Made by a program: the position numbers and the translations under genes. Source: Candidatus Aminicenantota bacterium (GTDB taxonomy: Bacteria > Acidobacteriota > Aminicenantia > Aminicenantales > Saccharicenantaceae). Taken from it: a DNA stretch of 46,345 nt. Under the pieces are notes generated by a model. That model searched no databases, was not told the DNA's origin, and saw only the letters and a list, made by a program, of their open reading frames with translations. The stretch's first letter is position 1, and each line of letters starts with the position of its first letter. Of this stretch, positions 1-9,320 are shown in pieces. Where the stretch lies: the NCBI GenBank assembly GCA_013178315.1, contig JABLWX010000047.1, positions 1 to 46,345 of the forward strand, given 5' to 3'.

Positions 1-491
1 GTAATCAAACAAAAATGTTTCAATCCTTGTTTTTCTGGAAGATCCTATAAAACATAACTCCTCCGCAAACTCCATCTCCGCTTCCTCCTCGTTTCAATCC
101 TTGTTTTTCTGGAAGATCCTATAAAACGGCTACAGGCGGAAAGTCTATTTGAGTTGAAAAAAGGTTTCAATCCTTGTTTTTCTGGAAGATCCTATAAAAC
201 TAATCCTCTCCCTCCTTATACACCAGAAGCGGTTTAGTTTCAATCCTTGTTTTTCTGGAAGATCCTATAAAACTGGGAGATGTTGGTGGAGGGTTGGATG
301 GGTGTTATGGAGTTTCAATCCTTGTTTTTCTGGAAGATCCTATAAAACTTATAGGAATATAGAGAGAGAGAGGGAGCAGTTATGTTTCAATCCTTGTTTT
401 TCTGGAAGATCCTATAAAACCTCCACCACCCGCCCATCTTACCATACACCAAAAGTTTCAATCCTTGTTTTTCTGGAAGATCCTATAAAAC
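1..491 (-). CRISPR. Type I-B CRISPR array (leader-proximal part, continues off the left edge)
   Basis: Seven identical 37-bp repeats start at 17, 91, 164, 237, 312, 384 and 455, each beginning GTTTCAATCC and ending CCTATAAAAC on the plus strand. The six complete spacers are 37, 36, 36, 38, 35 and 34 bp, all different; bases 1-16 are the end of a seventh. On the minus strand the repeat ends ATTGAAAC, the standard 8-nt crRNA 5' handle left by Cas6. The array is therefore read leftward from the leader at 492-743, and the spacer at 421-454 should be the newest. No repeat is degenerate, as expected when the leader-distal end is out of view. A reading frame that can be drawn through the repeats on the plus strand is an artefact. 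Confidence 0.98.
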
Positions 492-743
492 CGCATTTTT
501 TGCGTTTCTTATTGATAAATAATAATTTGGATTAATAATTCTCGCTCGCTTTTTAAGTCTTTTTTGCACAATTACTTGTGCACCTAGAGGAAATTTTTGC
601 GACCTTTTCATCGTTTTAGTAATGATAAATATTTTGTTTACAATTAATTACAATCTGAGTCTTCTTTCTTGCCAATAAATTTCTCATGCTAATTATCTTA
701 AATTATTAATAAGTAATTCATTATAAACCTTATAATTTTTAAA
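492..743 (-). promoter_or_regulatory. CRISPR leader
   Basis: This AT-rich, gene-free stretch of about 250 bp lies between the last repeat and the stop codon of cas4. Repeat orientation makes it the leader: it should carry the array promoter and the sequence recognised by Cas1-Cas2 during spacer insertion next to the repeat at 455-491. It contains a 7-bp inverted repeat (565-582) and a promoter-like pair at its cas4 end, listed separately. No open frame of note is present. Confidence 0.8.
565..582. repeat. 7-bp inverted repeat in the CRISPR leader
   Basis: TGCACAA at 565-571 and TTGTGCA at 576-582 form a perfect inverted repeat around a 4-nt centre, about 75 bp from the first repeat. It is the only GC-containing symmetric motif in the leader. 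It could be a dimeric regulator site, a host-factor site for adaptation, or a small hairpin in the pre-crRNA leader. The function is unknown. Confidence 0.5.
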
Positions 744-747
744 TCAA
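720..747 (-). promoter_or_regulatory. Candidate promoter of the CRISPR array
   Basis: On the minus strand TTGATT (747-742) and a perfect TATAAT (725-720) are separated by 16 nt. The -35 overlaps the cas4 stop codon. Transcription would start near 713 and run through the leader into the array. In sequence this AT-rich, boxes of this quality can occur by chance, and the array could also be served by read-through from the cas operon. Confidence 0.4.
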
Positions 748-1448
748 AACTTCACACATATATTTTTATAACAGCAATCCAAGCATTTTAATTGACCTGA
801 ACTTTTTTTGGGAAAATATCCGGTTTGAATAATGTAAAGGATTTCATCTGTAAGTTCTCTTATAAATCTGAAATCATTATCTGAATAGTCAATTCGGACA
901 ACTTTATTTCCGTCTCTTGTGTAGCAAATATATCCACTATGGACTTCTTTTTTATAAATTTCTTTAATCAACATGGCAAATATAGTTGATTGAACTCTAT
1001 GCGTCTTGAAAATAAATTCGTTATACTTTGTAAATTTATAATCAAGAGGAGCAAGACTTAGATCGGATAAATATAAGACCTCATCGATAATGCCTTTCAA
1101 CCTTAATTCTTTTGAGGCTAAATATACAGATATTTCTTTGTCAATACAGCCGAGCTTTTTTCTAAGATAATCAATATTCTGCTTTTCTCTTTTTTCATGA
1201 AGTGCTCTACCCATCTGGACTTTTTGTCTTAATTCTTCATGCTGAGGTATATTTAGACAATGGATAAAATATGTGAAACGTTGGCAAAATAAATGTTCAA
1301 CTATTTCTGATATTGTAAGCATTGGCGGGAATTCGGTTTCTTCCTGATAAGTTGTTTTGCTTAATATTTCAAAATCGGGAGGAATCTGGTCGCAATCAGT
1401 GCTCGAATTTGATAAAAATGTAAATAATAGCTTTTCTTTTAGAAACAC
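744..1448 (-). CDS. cas4: Cas4 adaptation nuclease
   Basis: Cas4 is a RecB-fold Fe-S exonuclease that works with Cas1-Cas2 to trim prespacers and choose the PAM. The 234-residue product shows the family signatures: C55 in the EHLFCQR motif, H84 in GRALHE, D122 in GIIDEV, D136 and K138 in PLDYK, Q153, and a C-terminal cluster C222-x2-C225...C231 to hold the 4Fe-4S cluster with C55. A GTG start at 1448 is preceded by AAAGG at a good distance. An ATG two bases upstream is out of frame and stops after three codons. The first 42 residues have no counterpart in typical Cas4; M43 (1322) would give a normal 192-residue protein but has no ribosome site. It is the last gene of the operon, which is unusual for type I-B. 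Confidence 0.93.
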   Translation of the reverse strand: MFLKEKLLFTFLSNSSTDCDQIPPDFEILSKTTYQEETEFPPMLTISEIVEHLFCQRFTYFIHCLNIPQHEELRQKVQMGRALHEKREKQNIDYLRKKLGCIDKEISVYLASKELRLKGIIDEVLYLSDLSLAPLDYKFTKYNEFIFKTHRVQSTIFAMLIKEIYKKEVHSGYICYTRDGNKVVRIDYSDNDFRFIRELTDEILYIIQTGYFPKKSSGQLKCLDCCYKNICVKF

Positions 1449-1457
1449 ATAAGACCT

Positions 1458-2737
<1,280 letters not shown>

Positions 2738-2739
2738 TG

Positions 2740-3417
2740 CTATTGTTGGACCCTTATAATTGTACCAAAACCCCTGGAAACAGATTTGCCAATACCTAAA
2801 TAATCAGGAATTTCGAAGTTTACCGAAAATTCTCCAAAAAATCCAATCATTGAATTATCTTTAAATTTTATTATTACCTCTCTTGTGTTTTCAATATTGG
2901 AACAAATTTTTGCCGGCACGGTATATCCAAGACTCTTCGAGATAGATATTAAGTTACCAATCAGAATATTTTCAAGCAATTCTTTTCTCTTGGAAAAGAT
3001 TCCGAATTTCTGATATTTCTCATAGTTCATTTCATTGAGTGCCAACCAGGGAGTAATAAAACGATATTTGCATGGCTGTACAGAAAGGCCAAAATTAGCC
3101 TTGCAGTTATCAATAGCGTGTTCAACAATTTGTTGCCAGCTTCCTTCCAGGTTAAGAGTATTTAGATCATAAAATAATTTTTTTATTATTTCTTTGCCTT
3201 CTATGATTCCTATAATTAAAAAAGAATTATTTATCACCTTATATTGTACCCTTGGATATTGATATATAAGATTACCTTCGATATCATGATTATGAATATG
3301 AGGAATTTCCCAGAAAAGTCTTCCAAGAAACCCCCTCAGTTTTTCCGCGCTTCTCGATGTGAGATTAAGGTCGACTCGAATTTGGATTTTTGATATTTCT
3401 ATTTCCATTTTTAACAA
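2740..3417 (-). CDS. cas6: Cas6 crRNA-processing endoribonuclease
   Basis: Cas6 cuts the pre-crRNA inside each repeat, leaving the ATTGAAAC 5' handle, and is part of the type I-B surveillance complex. The 225-residue protein matches the Cas6b type. It has a ferredoxin-like N-terminus, a histidine-rich stretch (H40, H42, H44) where the catalytic histidine would sit, and a C-terminal glycine-rich RNA-binding loop LGIGKSVSRGFG just before the end. Its start overlaps the cas3 stop by 7 nt. In most I-B operons cas6 comes first; here it lies between the interference and adaptation genes. M4 is an alternative start. Confidence 0.85.
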   Translation of the reverse strand: MLKMEIEISKIQIRVDLNLTSRSAEKLRGFLGRLFWEIPHIHNHDIEGNLIYQYPRVQYKVINNSFLIIGIIEGKEIIKKLFYDLNTLNLEGSWQQIVEHAIDNCKANFGLSVQPCKYRFITPWLALNEMNYEKYQKFGIFSKRKELLENILIGNLISISKSLGYTVPAKICSNIENTREVIIKFKDNSMIGFFGEFSVNFEIPDYLGIGKSVSRGFGTIIRVQQ

Positions 3418-5744
3418 ATTATAATAGTTTTATCTTCCTGAAGTACATATCCTGTTTGAAGGTTATAATACTCATTCAATCTGCTTTTTGCTACATATCC
3501 TAATTCTCCAATAAAATCAGGCCTGTTTGGCACATTTTTTGGTATAGAAATAACATGTTGATAGAAGCTTGGTTTTAGAGAATCAAAATATTTTTTTCTC
3601 TCGAATAGATCAGTTATGTATTTTAAATCAAGGTATTTTTTCCAGATAGCTGTTGCTTCGTCATCTATTTCGATAAATACGTCCATTTTTGGGAAATCTT
3701 CTTCTATAAGTTTGAAATCTGAAATAGATAATTTGTCTTTATCATCACAAGAATCGTATTTTAGTTCCTTAATGGAATTAAGAATGGCTGAGGAGATATC
3801 TTGAGATTTCTTTCTATTTACTTCTTGATAATATTGCTGGGTTAACTGAAGAAGGTCTTTTTCCTTGATTTCATCATAGTTATTCAATATTTTTCTGGTA
3901 ATCTCAATTAGAACCGGGTCATAAATATAAGATGAATATAATTTATTGTTAGAGTCTTTTAAAGATGCGACATAGACTTCTCCTTTGAGATTGTTGTTTC
4001 TGTTACATCTGCCGGCTGCTTGAATGATGGAATCAAATGGTGCAAAATCTCTGACCACAACATCAAAATCTATGTCGACTCCTGCTTCAACCAGTTGGGT
4101 TGAAACGACGATACGATAATTTTTATCCATAATTTGCTTAATCCGTTTTAATCTTTCTTTTGGTATAATATGAGTAGATAAAAACGCCACTTTCAAGCCT
4201 TTTTGGCTTATGATGGAAAAGAGGCTTTTAGCGGCAGAAATCGTGTTGAGGATAAATAGATAGCTTTTGTGTTCTTTTATATTTATTGTGTCTGTAAGTT
4301 CTTCGAGAGTAATATCCTGCTTAATAAGTGGTTTAATTGTAGCTCTATTGATTTTATTAAAATATTCCTCCTTGTTAATAAGGCAGGTTAATTCATCTTT
4401 TTCGAATATCATCGGCTCGGTGGCTGTTACCAGAATTATATAGGCGCTAAACCTGTTAACCAGTTCCAGAAATAAATTTCTTAGAAGTGACCAGTATTTT
4501 ATTGGAATTGTTTGGATTTCATCAAGAATAATTATGGAATTAGCAAGCTTATGAAATTTTCTGAGATTTCTATTTTTATTGGAAATCAGGGCATAAAATA
4601 ATTGCATGAATGTTGTAACTATTATTTCTGCGTTCCAGCCCTCAATTAGAATTCTTGCTTCGTCTGATTCAAATTCTGTATCATCTGATGTTTTGTAATA
4701 AAGGTCTGAAATATGGTGATGTTTAAGTAATATATTGCTTCCAGGGATTATATCATTTTCTTTTAAAACCGACTCAAACACTTGACTATTCTGGTCAATA
4801 ATACTTAGAAATGGAAGAGAATATATAATCCTATGTTTCGAGCCAAGACTGTCTCGGAGTTTCAGGGCAAATGAAAATGCGATAAGCGTCTTCCCTAGTC
4901 CAGTCGGCAGGTTTATGGAGTATATTTTTTGGTCAAGCTTAACAGTTTTATGGAATATCTCTTTGTAAGCTCTTTCTCTAAGATGATTAATAGATGACTC
5001 CCGGAAAGATGTTTTAGACTTAAAAACATCGACAAGATTACTACTTAATGTACATCTTTGATTAATATAATTAATATCACCAAGGACAGCATCACTTTTG
5101 TCTGCGTCAAGAAGAATAGAATAAAGCAAATTTAAATTTAAATAATTGTTTATATTATTATTCGATTGCCTTATCAGCTTTTTTATATTTTTTATCTCAT
5201 TATTAAATTCGCATATCCAATTTTCTATATTTTCTAACGTTATTAGAAAAGGAAGGCCAGCATCGTATAATTTATCAGCCAGGATAGAAAATTTGTTTTG
5301 GTCGATATTTTCAAAGAGACTGAGAAGAAAACGACAATCATTATAATCATATAAAGTAACCTCATCTGCGATCGAAATCAGGTTTCCGTGGTGACGTCGC
5401 ACAACAATGTAAGCAAAATAAGGTAATAGGCCACCCCCAAATATTTCTTTACATATAAAATAAGTGGGTATGGCCGAAAAAAGGCTATGCTGAGTTTTTT
5501 TGGTAGGTATATGATTTAAAGATTTGTTCTCGGGTGAAATCAAATATTGTTGAAAAAAATTTGTTGATTTGCCTAAATCGTGACACAAGGCAATAATTTT
5601 ACCAACATCTTGCAGATCTTTTCTAATAGAGACTGGTTTATCATTAAAAAAGTAATCAGCGAATCTGGCTGTACCGATAAGATGTTCTTCAAGCAATCTA
5701 CCCGGGTGGGAAAATAGCTCAGAAGAATGTAATATTTTCTCCAT
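3411..5744 (-). CDS. cas3: Cas3 helicase-nuclease
   Basis: Cas3 is recruited by Cascade to unwind and degrade target DNA. The 777-residue protein joins an N-terminal HD nuclease domain (H21, H55-D56 in CHDLGKS, H86, H118-H119) to a superfamily 2 helicase. Walker A is TGLGKT (281-286), the DEIQ box is 408-411, motif III is VTATEP (439-444), and the C-terminal lobe carries STQLVEAGVDID and QAAGRCNRN (motifs V and VI). No key residue is missing. The start overlaps the cas5 3' end by 26 nt and the stop overlaps cas6, which indicates a tightly coupled operon. Confidence 0.97.
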   Translation of the reverse strand: MEKILHSSELFSHPGRLLEEHLIGTARFADYFFNDKPVSIRKDLQDVGKIIALCHDLGKSTNFFQQYLISPENKSLNHIPTKKTQHSLFSAIPTYFICKEIFGGGLLPYFAYIVVRRHHGNLISIADEVTLYDYNDCRFLLSLFENIDQNKFSILADKLYDAGLPFLITLENIENWICEFNNEIKNIKKLIRQSNNNINNYLNLNLLYSILLDADKSDAVLGDINYINQRCTLSSNLVDVFKSKTSFRESSINHLRERAYKEIFHKTVKLDQKIYSINLPTGLGKTLIAFSFALKLRDSLGSKHRIIYSLPFLSIIDQNSQVFESVLKENDIIPGSNILLKHHHISDLYYKTSDDTEFESDEARILIEGWNAEIIVTTFMQLFYALISNKNRNLRKFHKLANSIIILDEIQTIPIKYWSLLRNLFLELVNRFSAYIILVTATEPMIFEKDELTCLINKEEYFNKINRATIKPLIKQDITLEELTDTINIKEHKSYLFILNTISAAKSLFSIISQKGLKVAFLSTHIIPKERLKRIKQIMDKNYRIVVSTQLVEAGVDIDFDVVVRDFAPFDSIIQAAGRCNRNNNLKGEVYVASLKDSNNKLYSSYIYDPVLIEITRKILNNYDEIKEKDLLQLTQQYYQEVNRKKSQDISSAILNSIKELKYDSCDDKDKLSISDFKLIEEDFPKMDVFIEIDDEATAIWKKYLDLKYITDLFERKKYFDSLKPSFYQHVISIPKNVPNRPDFIGELGYVAKSRLNEYYNLQTGYVLQEDKTIIIC

Positions 5745-6450
5745 TTTCCAAGCGACAATATTCTTTTACTCTCGCCTTTATGAGGTGGCTGTCTGGCTCA
5801 TAAATCACGTTATCATAAATTTCAACTATTCTTTCGCTGTTCATACGAATCGGTATTTTTTCCTTAAAATATTTTTTTCCCTCTTCAATAATAAGACCGT
5901 TTGGCAGAAGGTTCTGCATTGTTATTGGTGTTGAAATATCAACGATTTCAGCTTTGTTGATGTTGTTAATTTCTTCTCCCTGCAAAAGCGATATAAATTC
6001 GAAATTAGCCAGTAACTCACTAAGTCCCATAGATACGGTGAATACAGATTGATGAGATTGAATACGGTCGATAAGGTATTTGAAATTTATATCATCCCGC
6101 ATATTAACGAATATTCGGAATTTCGGATTTTTAAGAAATTCAGTCCTGATTTGAGTTCTTGGCTGCAGGCTTTTGTCACTCATAGGAAGCTTGAGATTTT
6201 TTCCTTTTGTTTCCAGGAGATTTAAGCCCAGCCGGATTTTTTTTACGGGGTTGAGGAGCCTAACCGCAATTTTGCTTTCTCTATGGACGGCTAAATATTC
6301 GTTCTTAGATTTATCAAGACCGGTAATGCATCCCAAAATGCCGGCAATGGTTGGTGGTGGAGGGAAGGCTAAAGTTAAGGGAGACGTGGTGGTATAAAAT
6401 TTTCTGAAATGTCCCAGGTCTGCCCAAATATCGAAAACTAAAACTTTCAT
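5719..6450 (-). CDS. cas5: Cas5 Cascade subunit (I-B type)
   Basis: Cas5 caps the 5' handle of the crRNA in the type I-B complex. The 243-residue product opens with the hallmark FDIWADLGHFRKFYTT followed by SPLTLAFPPPPTIAGILG, the signature of the Cas5h/I-B group. The proline-rich turn and the AGILG motif form the thumb that contacts Cas7. It lies 19 nt after cas7 and overlaps cas3 by 26 nt. Confidence 0.95.
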   Translation of the reverse strand: MKVLVFDIWADLGHFRKFYTTTSPLTLAFPPPPTIAGILGCITGLDKSKNEYLAVHRESKIAVRLLNPVKKIRLGLNLLETKGKNLKLPMSDKSLQPRTQIRTEFLKNPKFRIFVNMRDDINFKYLIDRIQSHQSVFTVSMGLSELLANFEFISLLQGEEINNINKAEIVDISTPITMQNLLPNGLIIEEGKKYFKEKIPIRMNSERIVEIYDNVIYEPDSHLIKARVKEYCRLENGENITFF

Positions 6451-6469
6451 GCTCTATAAAGCTCTATTT

Positions 6470-7387
6470 TTATATATTTAAGCTCTCAACATGAAAATCA
6501 CCCAGAGCCTCATAAATATTCTTTTCAATGCCATCAGACAAACATATTAGGCGGTCATCTACCTTTAGTTTTATCCTCTCGATGTTCTCTTTGTTTTTCC
6601 TGAGAATTTGCAACAATTCAGTAAGATCAATTTTCACCTCTGAAATATCTCTTATAGCCTCATCGTTCTTTTCGGTTTTAAGATGTATAAACTTGTCTAG
6701 TTCACCAATATAATGGTTGGCTGTTTTATTAATAACCTGAACTAATAACCTCGGCATCTGACCAAATTTAGACCCGGATATAAGGTTTTTTGTTCCGTTC
6801 CACATTGCCTCTAACATAAGATCTATATCCTCTTCTGTGAGGTTTAAATTTTGTTGCCTGGCGGCATTTTCATTGACTACTCCATAAAAAGCTATCAATG
6901 AGTATCGCAGTATATATCTTTCTGTGAAGGTTCCCTGTTTTCTTTCTGCCCCGGAAGGCATTACCGTAGTACCTTTGATATAAGTCATATCAACTTTATG
7001 CAGGGATCTTCCAAACTTGAACTGAACTGGTCCGGTTATTGAAACGGTATTTTTTTCAACCGCTATAGTGGCTCCAAATAATCTTATATCAATACATCTA
7101 TTAATGATTTCTTTTAGGTTTTTATTAAAATCCTCTAACCTTTTTTCCTTGGTTTTTAAATTTCCTGATTCTTCTCTATGCTCGATGATAAAAATCTCTT
7201 TATCCTTATAATCATGAAGATAATCTCTGATTGTTCGTTTTAGCCTGACATCGGTAACGTAATTAATTCCAGTCTCTTCATCTATTCTGGGCTTATTCTC
7301 ATCTACCGGATCTCCGTTAGGATTAGCGTCTTTAACGTCATAGATAAATAAGATCTCAGACCGATTTTTAATAATATTTTCTGACAT
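6470..7387 (-). CDS. cas7: Cas7 Cascade backbone (Csh2-like)
   Basis: Cas7 polymerises along the crRNA spacer to form the Cascade backbone. The 305-residue protein carries the family signature near its N-terminus: FIYDVKDANPNGDP (about 14-27), then PRIDEETG and VTDVRLKRTIRDYL. The RRM-like fold and glycine-containing loops (SGSKFGQMPRLLVQV) are also recognisable. A GGAGG ribosome site sits 8 nt before the ATG, overlapping the cas8b stop; the gap between the genes is 3 nt. It is typical in length for Csh2. Confidence 0.95.
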   Translation of the reverse strand: MSENIIKNRSEILFIYDVKDANPNGDPVDENKPRIDEETGINYVTDVRLKRTIRDYLHDYKDKEIFIIEHREESGNLKTKEKRLEDFNKNLKEIINRCIDIRLFGATIAVEKNTVSITGPVQFKFGRSLHKVDMTYIKGTTVMPSGAERKQGTFTERYILRYSLIAFYGVVNENAARQQNLNLTEEDIDLMLEAMWNGTKNLISGSKFGQMPRLLVQVINKTANHYIGELDKFIHLKTEKNDEAIRDISEVKIDLTELLQILRKNKENIERIKLKVDDRLICLSDGIEKNIYEALGDFHVESLNI

Positions 7388-7390
7388 TGC

Positions 7391-9133
7391 TTATGCCTCC
7401 TTAATTATTGGATTATTGTAAACAATATTCGCGATTTCATTAGCCAGACACATCCCGCAAGCAAAATAGTAATTTATCTCGTCGATTGACAATTTCCAAT
7501 TCTCTCCAGCTTCAAGGAGATATTTAGAAGCCTCTTTGGCAATTCTTTGTTTACCGGTATCAAGTGCGTCATATTCTTCCATTTTATTAATAATTTGAGG
7601 CAAAAGACCTTTTATGTCTCTTTCATCCATTTTTAGGCCTTTGAGTTTTTTTATGAAAGGCGGTTTGGTATTCCTTTCTGAGGATTGCTTGTTCAAGAGA
7701 AGCTGGGTTAAGACTCCGATAAGAAAAACACCTCTTTTTATTGGTGAGGCAAAAGAATTTCCGTAGCGATTAAAAATGCTATCGAAAGCATTAATTTCCA
7801 TAATACTTACCTCCCTGAACTTAATTATTCCGATCTTTTCCAAGAAGCTCATAAGCATTAGAGCATCTCTTACCCGGAAGAATAAATGATTATCCTCTTT
7901 CAATAATTCTTTTCTTAATACAGGCATAATGAATTTAGCGAGAAAAGGAAAGTTTATTTCCTCGCCTTTAAAAATTGCATGCACTATTTCAAGAAAATAT
8001 TTATCAAGGTCAGTGCTCTTTTTATTTTCATCCGATCTGGAAAAAAAGTTTCTGATAGTGGCAAAAGTAAAACCATTTTCTTGATAATTTTGAAATAGCG
8101 AATCAATTTCTTCTTTAGCTTCAAATATTTTTTTAATTCTTGAAGGGAAAACGTCATCAATGGCCAGGACAATTCTTTCTGCACTTTGAATATTTTGAAG
8201 GAAAAGGAAATTAACTGTCAGCAGGTCGTTTTGGTTAGAAAATAAATCAAGAATATCTTCCTCATCGCTTGTAATTTTACGGATAGTTCGGTGCTTAAGA
8301 GATATTTCCTTTTTCGTCGTACTCAGGATATCCAGTAACTCAGACAATTTGCTTTTATCTGTTATCAAGAGCTTGGGAATCAAGAGATAATTGAAACCAT
8401 AGAAACTGAACCTAAGGTTATCTTCCAGATATTTTCTGCCATTTTGTAAAGCCAGATAGCAATCGTTACAAACCGGAAAGTTTTTCCAAGCTGTTAATTC
8501 TTTAAATCCTCCTGCGATAAATCCAGGCTTATCTATGGTATAGAATTTGAAAACATCGCTTTTACCAGAAACTTCTTTATTATGATTTCCGCAAATTGAA
8601 CAGGTGGAAATATTACTGGACCTTTTTCTTTTTTCGGTTTTAACTAACTGGGGGAAGCTCTTAAAAAAATCATATTCACCTAAAAAATGTCCATCTATTT
8701 TTGCAGTTAAATAAAGGGTTGTCTTCCTGGGAATCTCATTAATTTTGCCGGATAGGTCTTTTAAGATTTCATTTCTTTGAGATTTCAATATATGGGTGGC
8801 ATTATATACAAGTGATTTAAGTGCATCATCTGCATTATCTTTATAAATATATTTTTCAGAGTTAGTTAACCAGACCAAGACTTTATTAAAAGTTCTTTCA
8901 TAATATTTGAAATTTAATGGGCAGAAAGGATATGGAGCATTTCCTTTTGATGCCCTATCACTGAATAAATAAAATTCTTGCTTTGTTGAATCAAAGTCTT
9001 CTATATCAATGCCTTCATATCTTTTTTGCTTTGTATTTATCAAGATAGATAAAATTTTTGAATTTTGATTAGTTATTGTTGTTTTTGGTTTGGTTTTAGC
9101 AATTTCCCCGATTTCTTTTATCGCTGACAACAT
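7391..9133 (-). CDS. cas8b: Cas8b large subunit of Cascade (TM1802/Csh1-like)
   Basis: Cas8b is the large subunit that reads the PAM and starts target unwinding in type I-B. The 580-residue product is in the usual size range and has the zinc-ribbon of this family: C178-x2-C181 (TCSICG) and C222-x2-C225 (VCNDC). The C-terminal third (about 400-580) is helical, as expected for the small-subunit-like region, and includes a second cysteine pair around FACGMCL. It is the first gene of the operon. AAAGGG lies 9 nt before the ATG. The flanking upstream region carries two degenerate CRISPR repeats (9174-9272), which suggests RNA-guided control. The family is assigned from context and zinc fingers, as Cas8 sequences diverge strongly. 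Confidence 0.9.
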   Translation of the reverse strand: MLSAIKEIGEIAKTKPKTTITNQNSKILSILINTKQKRYEGIDIEDFDSTKQEFYLFSDRASKGNAPYPFCPLNFKYYERTFNKVLVWLTNSEKYIYKDNADDALKSLVYNATHILKSQRNEILKDLSGKINEIPRKTTLYLTAKIDGHFLGEYDFFKSFPQLVKTEKRKRSSNISTCSICGNHNKEVSGKSDVFKFYTIDKPGFIAGGFKELTAWKNFPVCNDCYLALQNGRKYLEDNLRFSFYGFNYLLIPKLLITDKSKLSELLDILSTTKKEISLKHRTIRKITSDEEDILDLFSNQNDLLTVNFLFLQNIQSAERIVLAIDDVFPSRIKKIFEAKEEIDSLFQNYQENGFTFATIRNFFSRSDENKKSTDLDKYFLEIVHAIFKGEEINFPFLAKFIMPVLRKELLKEDNHLFFRVRDALMLMSFLEKIGIIKFREVSIMEINAFDSIFNRYGNSFASPIKRGVFLIGVLTQLLLNKQSSERNTKPPFIKKLKGLKMDERDIKGLLPQIINKMEEYDALDTGKQRIAKEASKYLLEAGENWKLSIDEINYYFACGMCLANEIANIVYNNPIIKEA

Positions 9134-9173
9134 GTCTTAAAACCCTTTCTAATATGCCATAATAATTAAATAA

Positions 9174-9210
9174 ATTTCAAGTATTTTTTTTATTGGCTTT
9201 TATCATAAAC
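9174..9210 (-). repeat. Degenerate CRISPR repeat 2 upstream of cas8b (weak)
   Basis: This is a 37-bp stretch, exactly repeat length, starting ATTTCAAG and ending CATAAAC on the plus strand. It matches the array repeat without gaps at 21 of 37 positions, with both ends conserved and a shared T-run in the middle. Read on the minus strand it would end CTTGAAAT where the true handle is ATTGAAAC. Because the region is AT-rich this match alone could be chance. Its interest comes from lying 24 nt downstream of a better copy and 40 nt before the cas8b start. Confidence 0.35.
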
Positions 9211-9234
9211 AAGTTGATTAATTACCTATTAAGA

Positions 9235-9272
9235 ATTTCATCCCGTTCCATCAAAAGCAGACCATATAAAAC
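9235..9272 (-). repeat. Degenerate CRISPR repeat 1 upstream of cas8b
   Basis: This 38-bp element begins ATTTCATCC and ends CATATAAAAC on the plus strand, against GTTTCAATCC and CCTATAAAAC in the array repeat. By hand alignment with small gaps about 25 of 40 positions agree. The agreement includes an exact TATAAAAC end, TTTCA, TCC and GTT blocks in order, and GA-C before the end. It is in the same orientation as the array, so a minus-strand transcript would carry a pseudo-repeat followed by a 24-nt spacer-like segment (9234-9211), pseudo-repeat 2 and then cas8b. This is the layout of CreA/CreR-like CRISPR-derived regulatory RNAs. Transcription is not shown. Confidence 0.5.
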
Positions 9273-9320
9273 TTCTCTGCCATAAATACATAGATAAAAT
9301 ATCATCTATTTTATTCCTTT

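Noticed and set aside
17..491. Self-targeting spacers against genes in the window
   Set aside because: By eye none of the six spacers matches another place in the window; distant or external targets cannot be searched here.
302..535. 77-codon plus-strand frame over the CRISPR repeats
   Set aside because: It is the translated repeat (NPCFSGRSYKT three times), not a gene; the array explains it fully.
9151..9180. TTGAAA-18-CATATT as cas8b promoter
   Set aside because: The predicted transcript would start at or inside the ribosome site of cas8b, leaving no usable leader; not listed as a feature.
9134..9320. Toxin gene of a CreTA-type module between OPT and cas8b
   Set aside because: No short open frame with a ribosome site or tandem rare-arginine codons was found beside the pseudo-repeats, so a CRISPR-regulated toxin cannot be supported.
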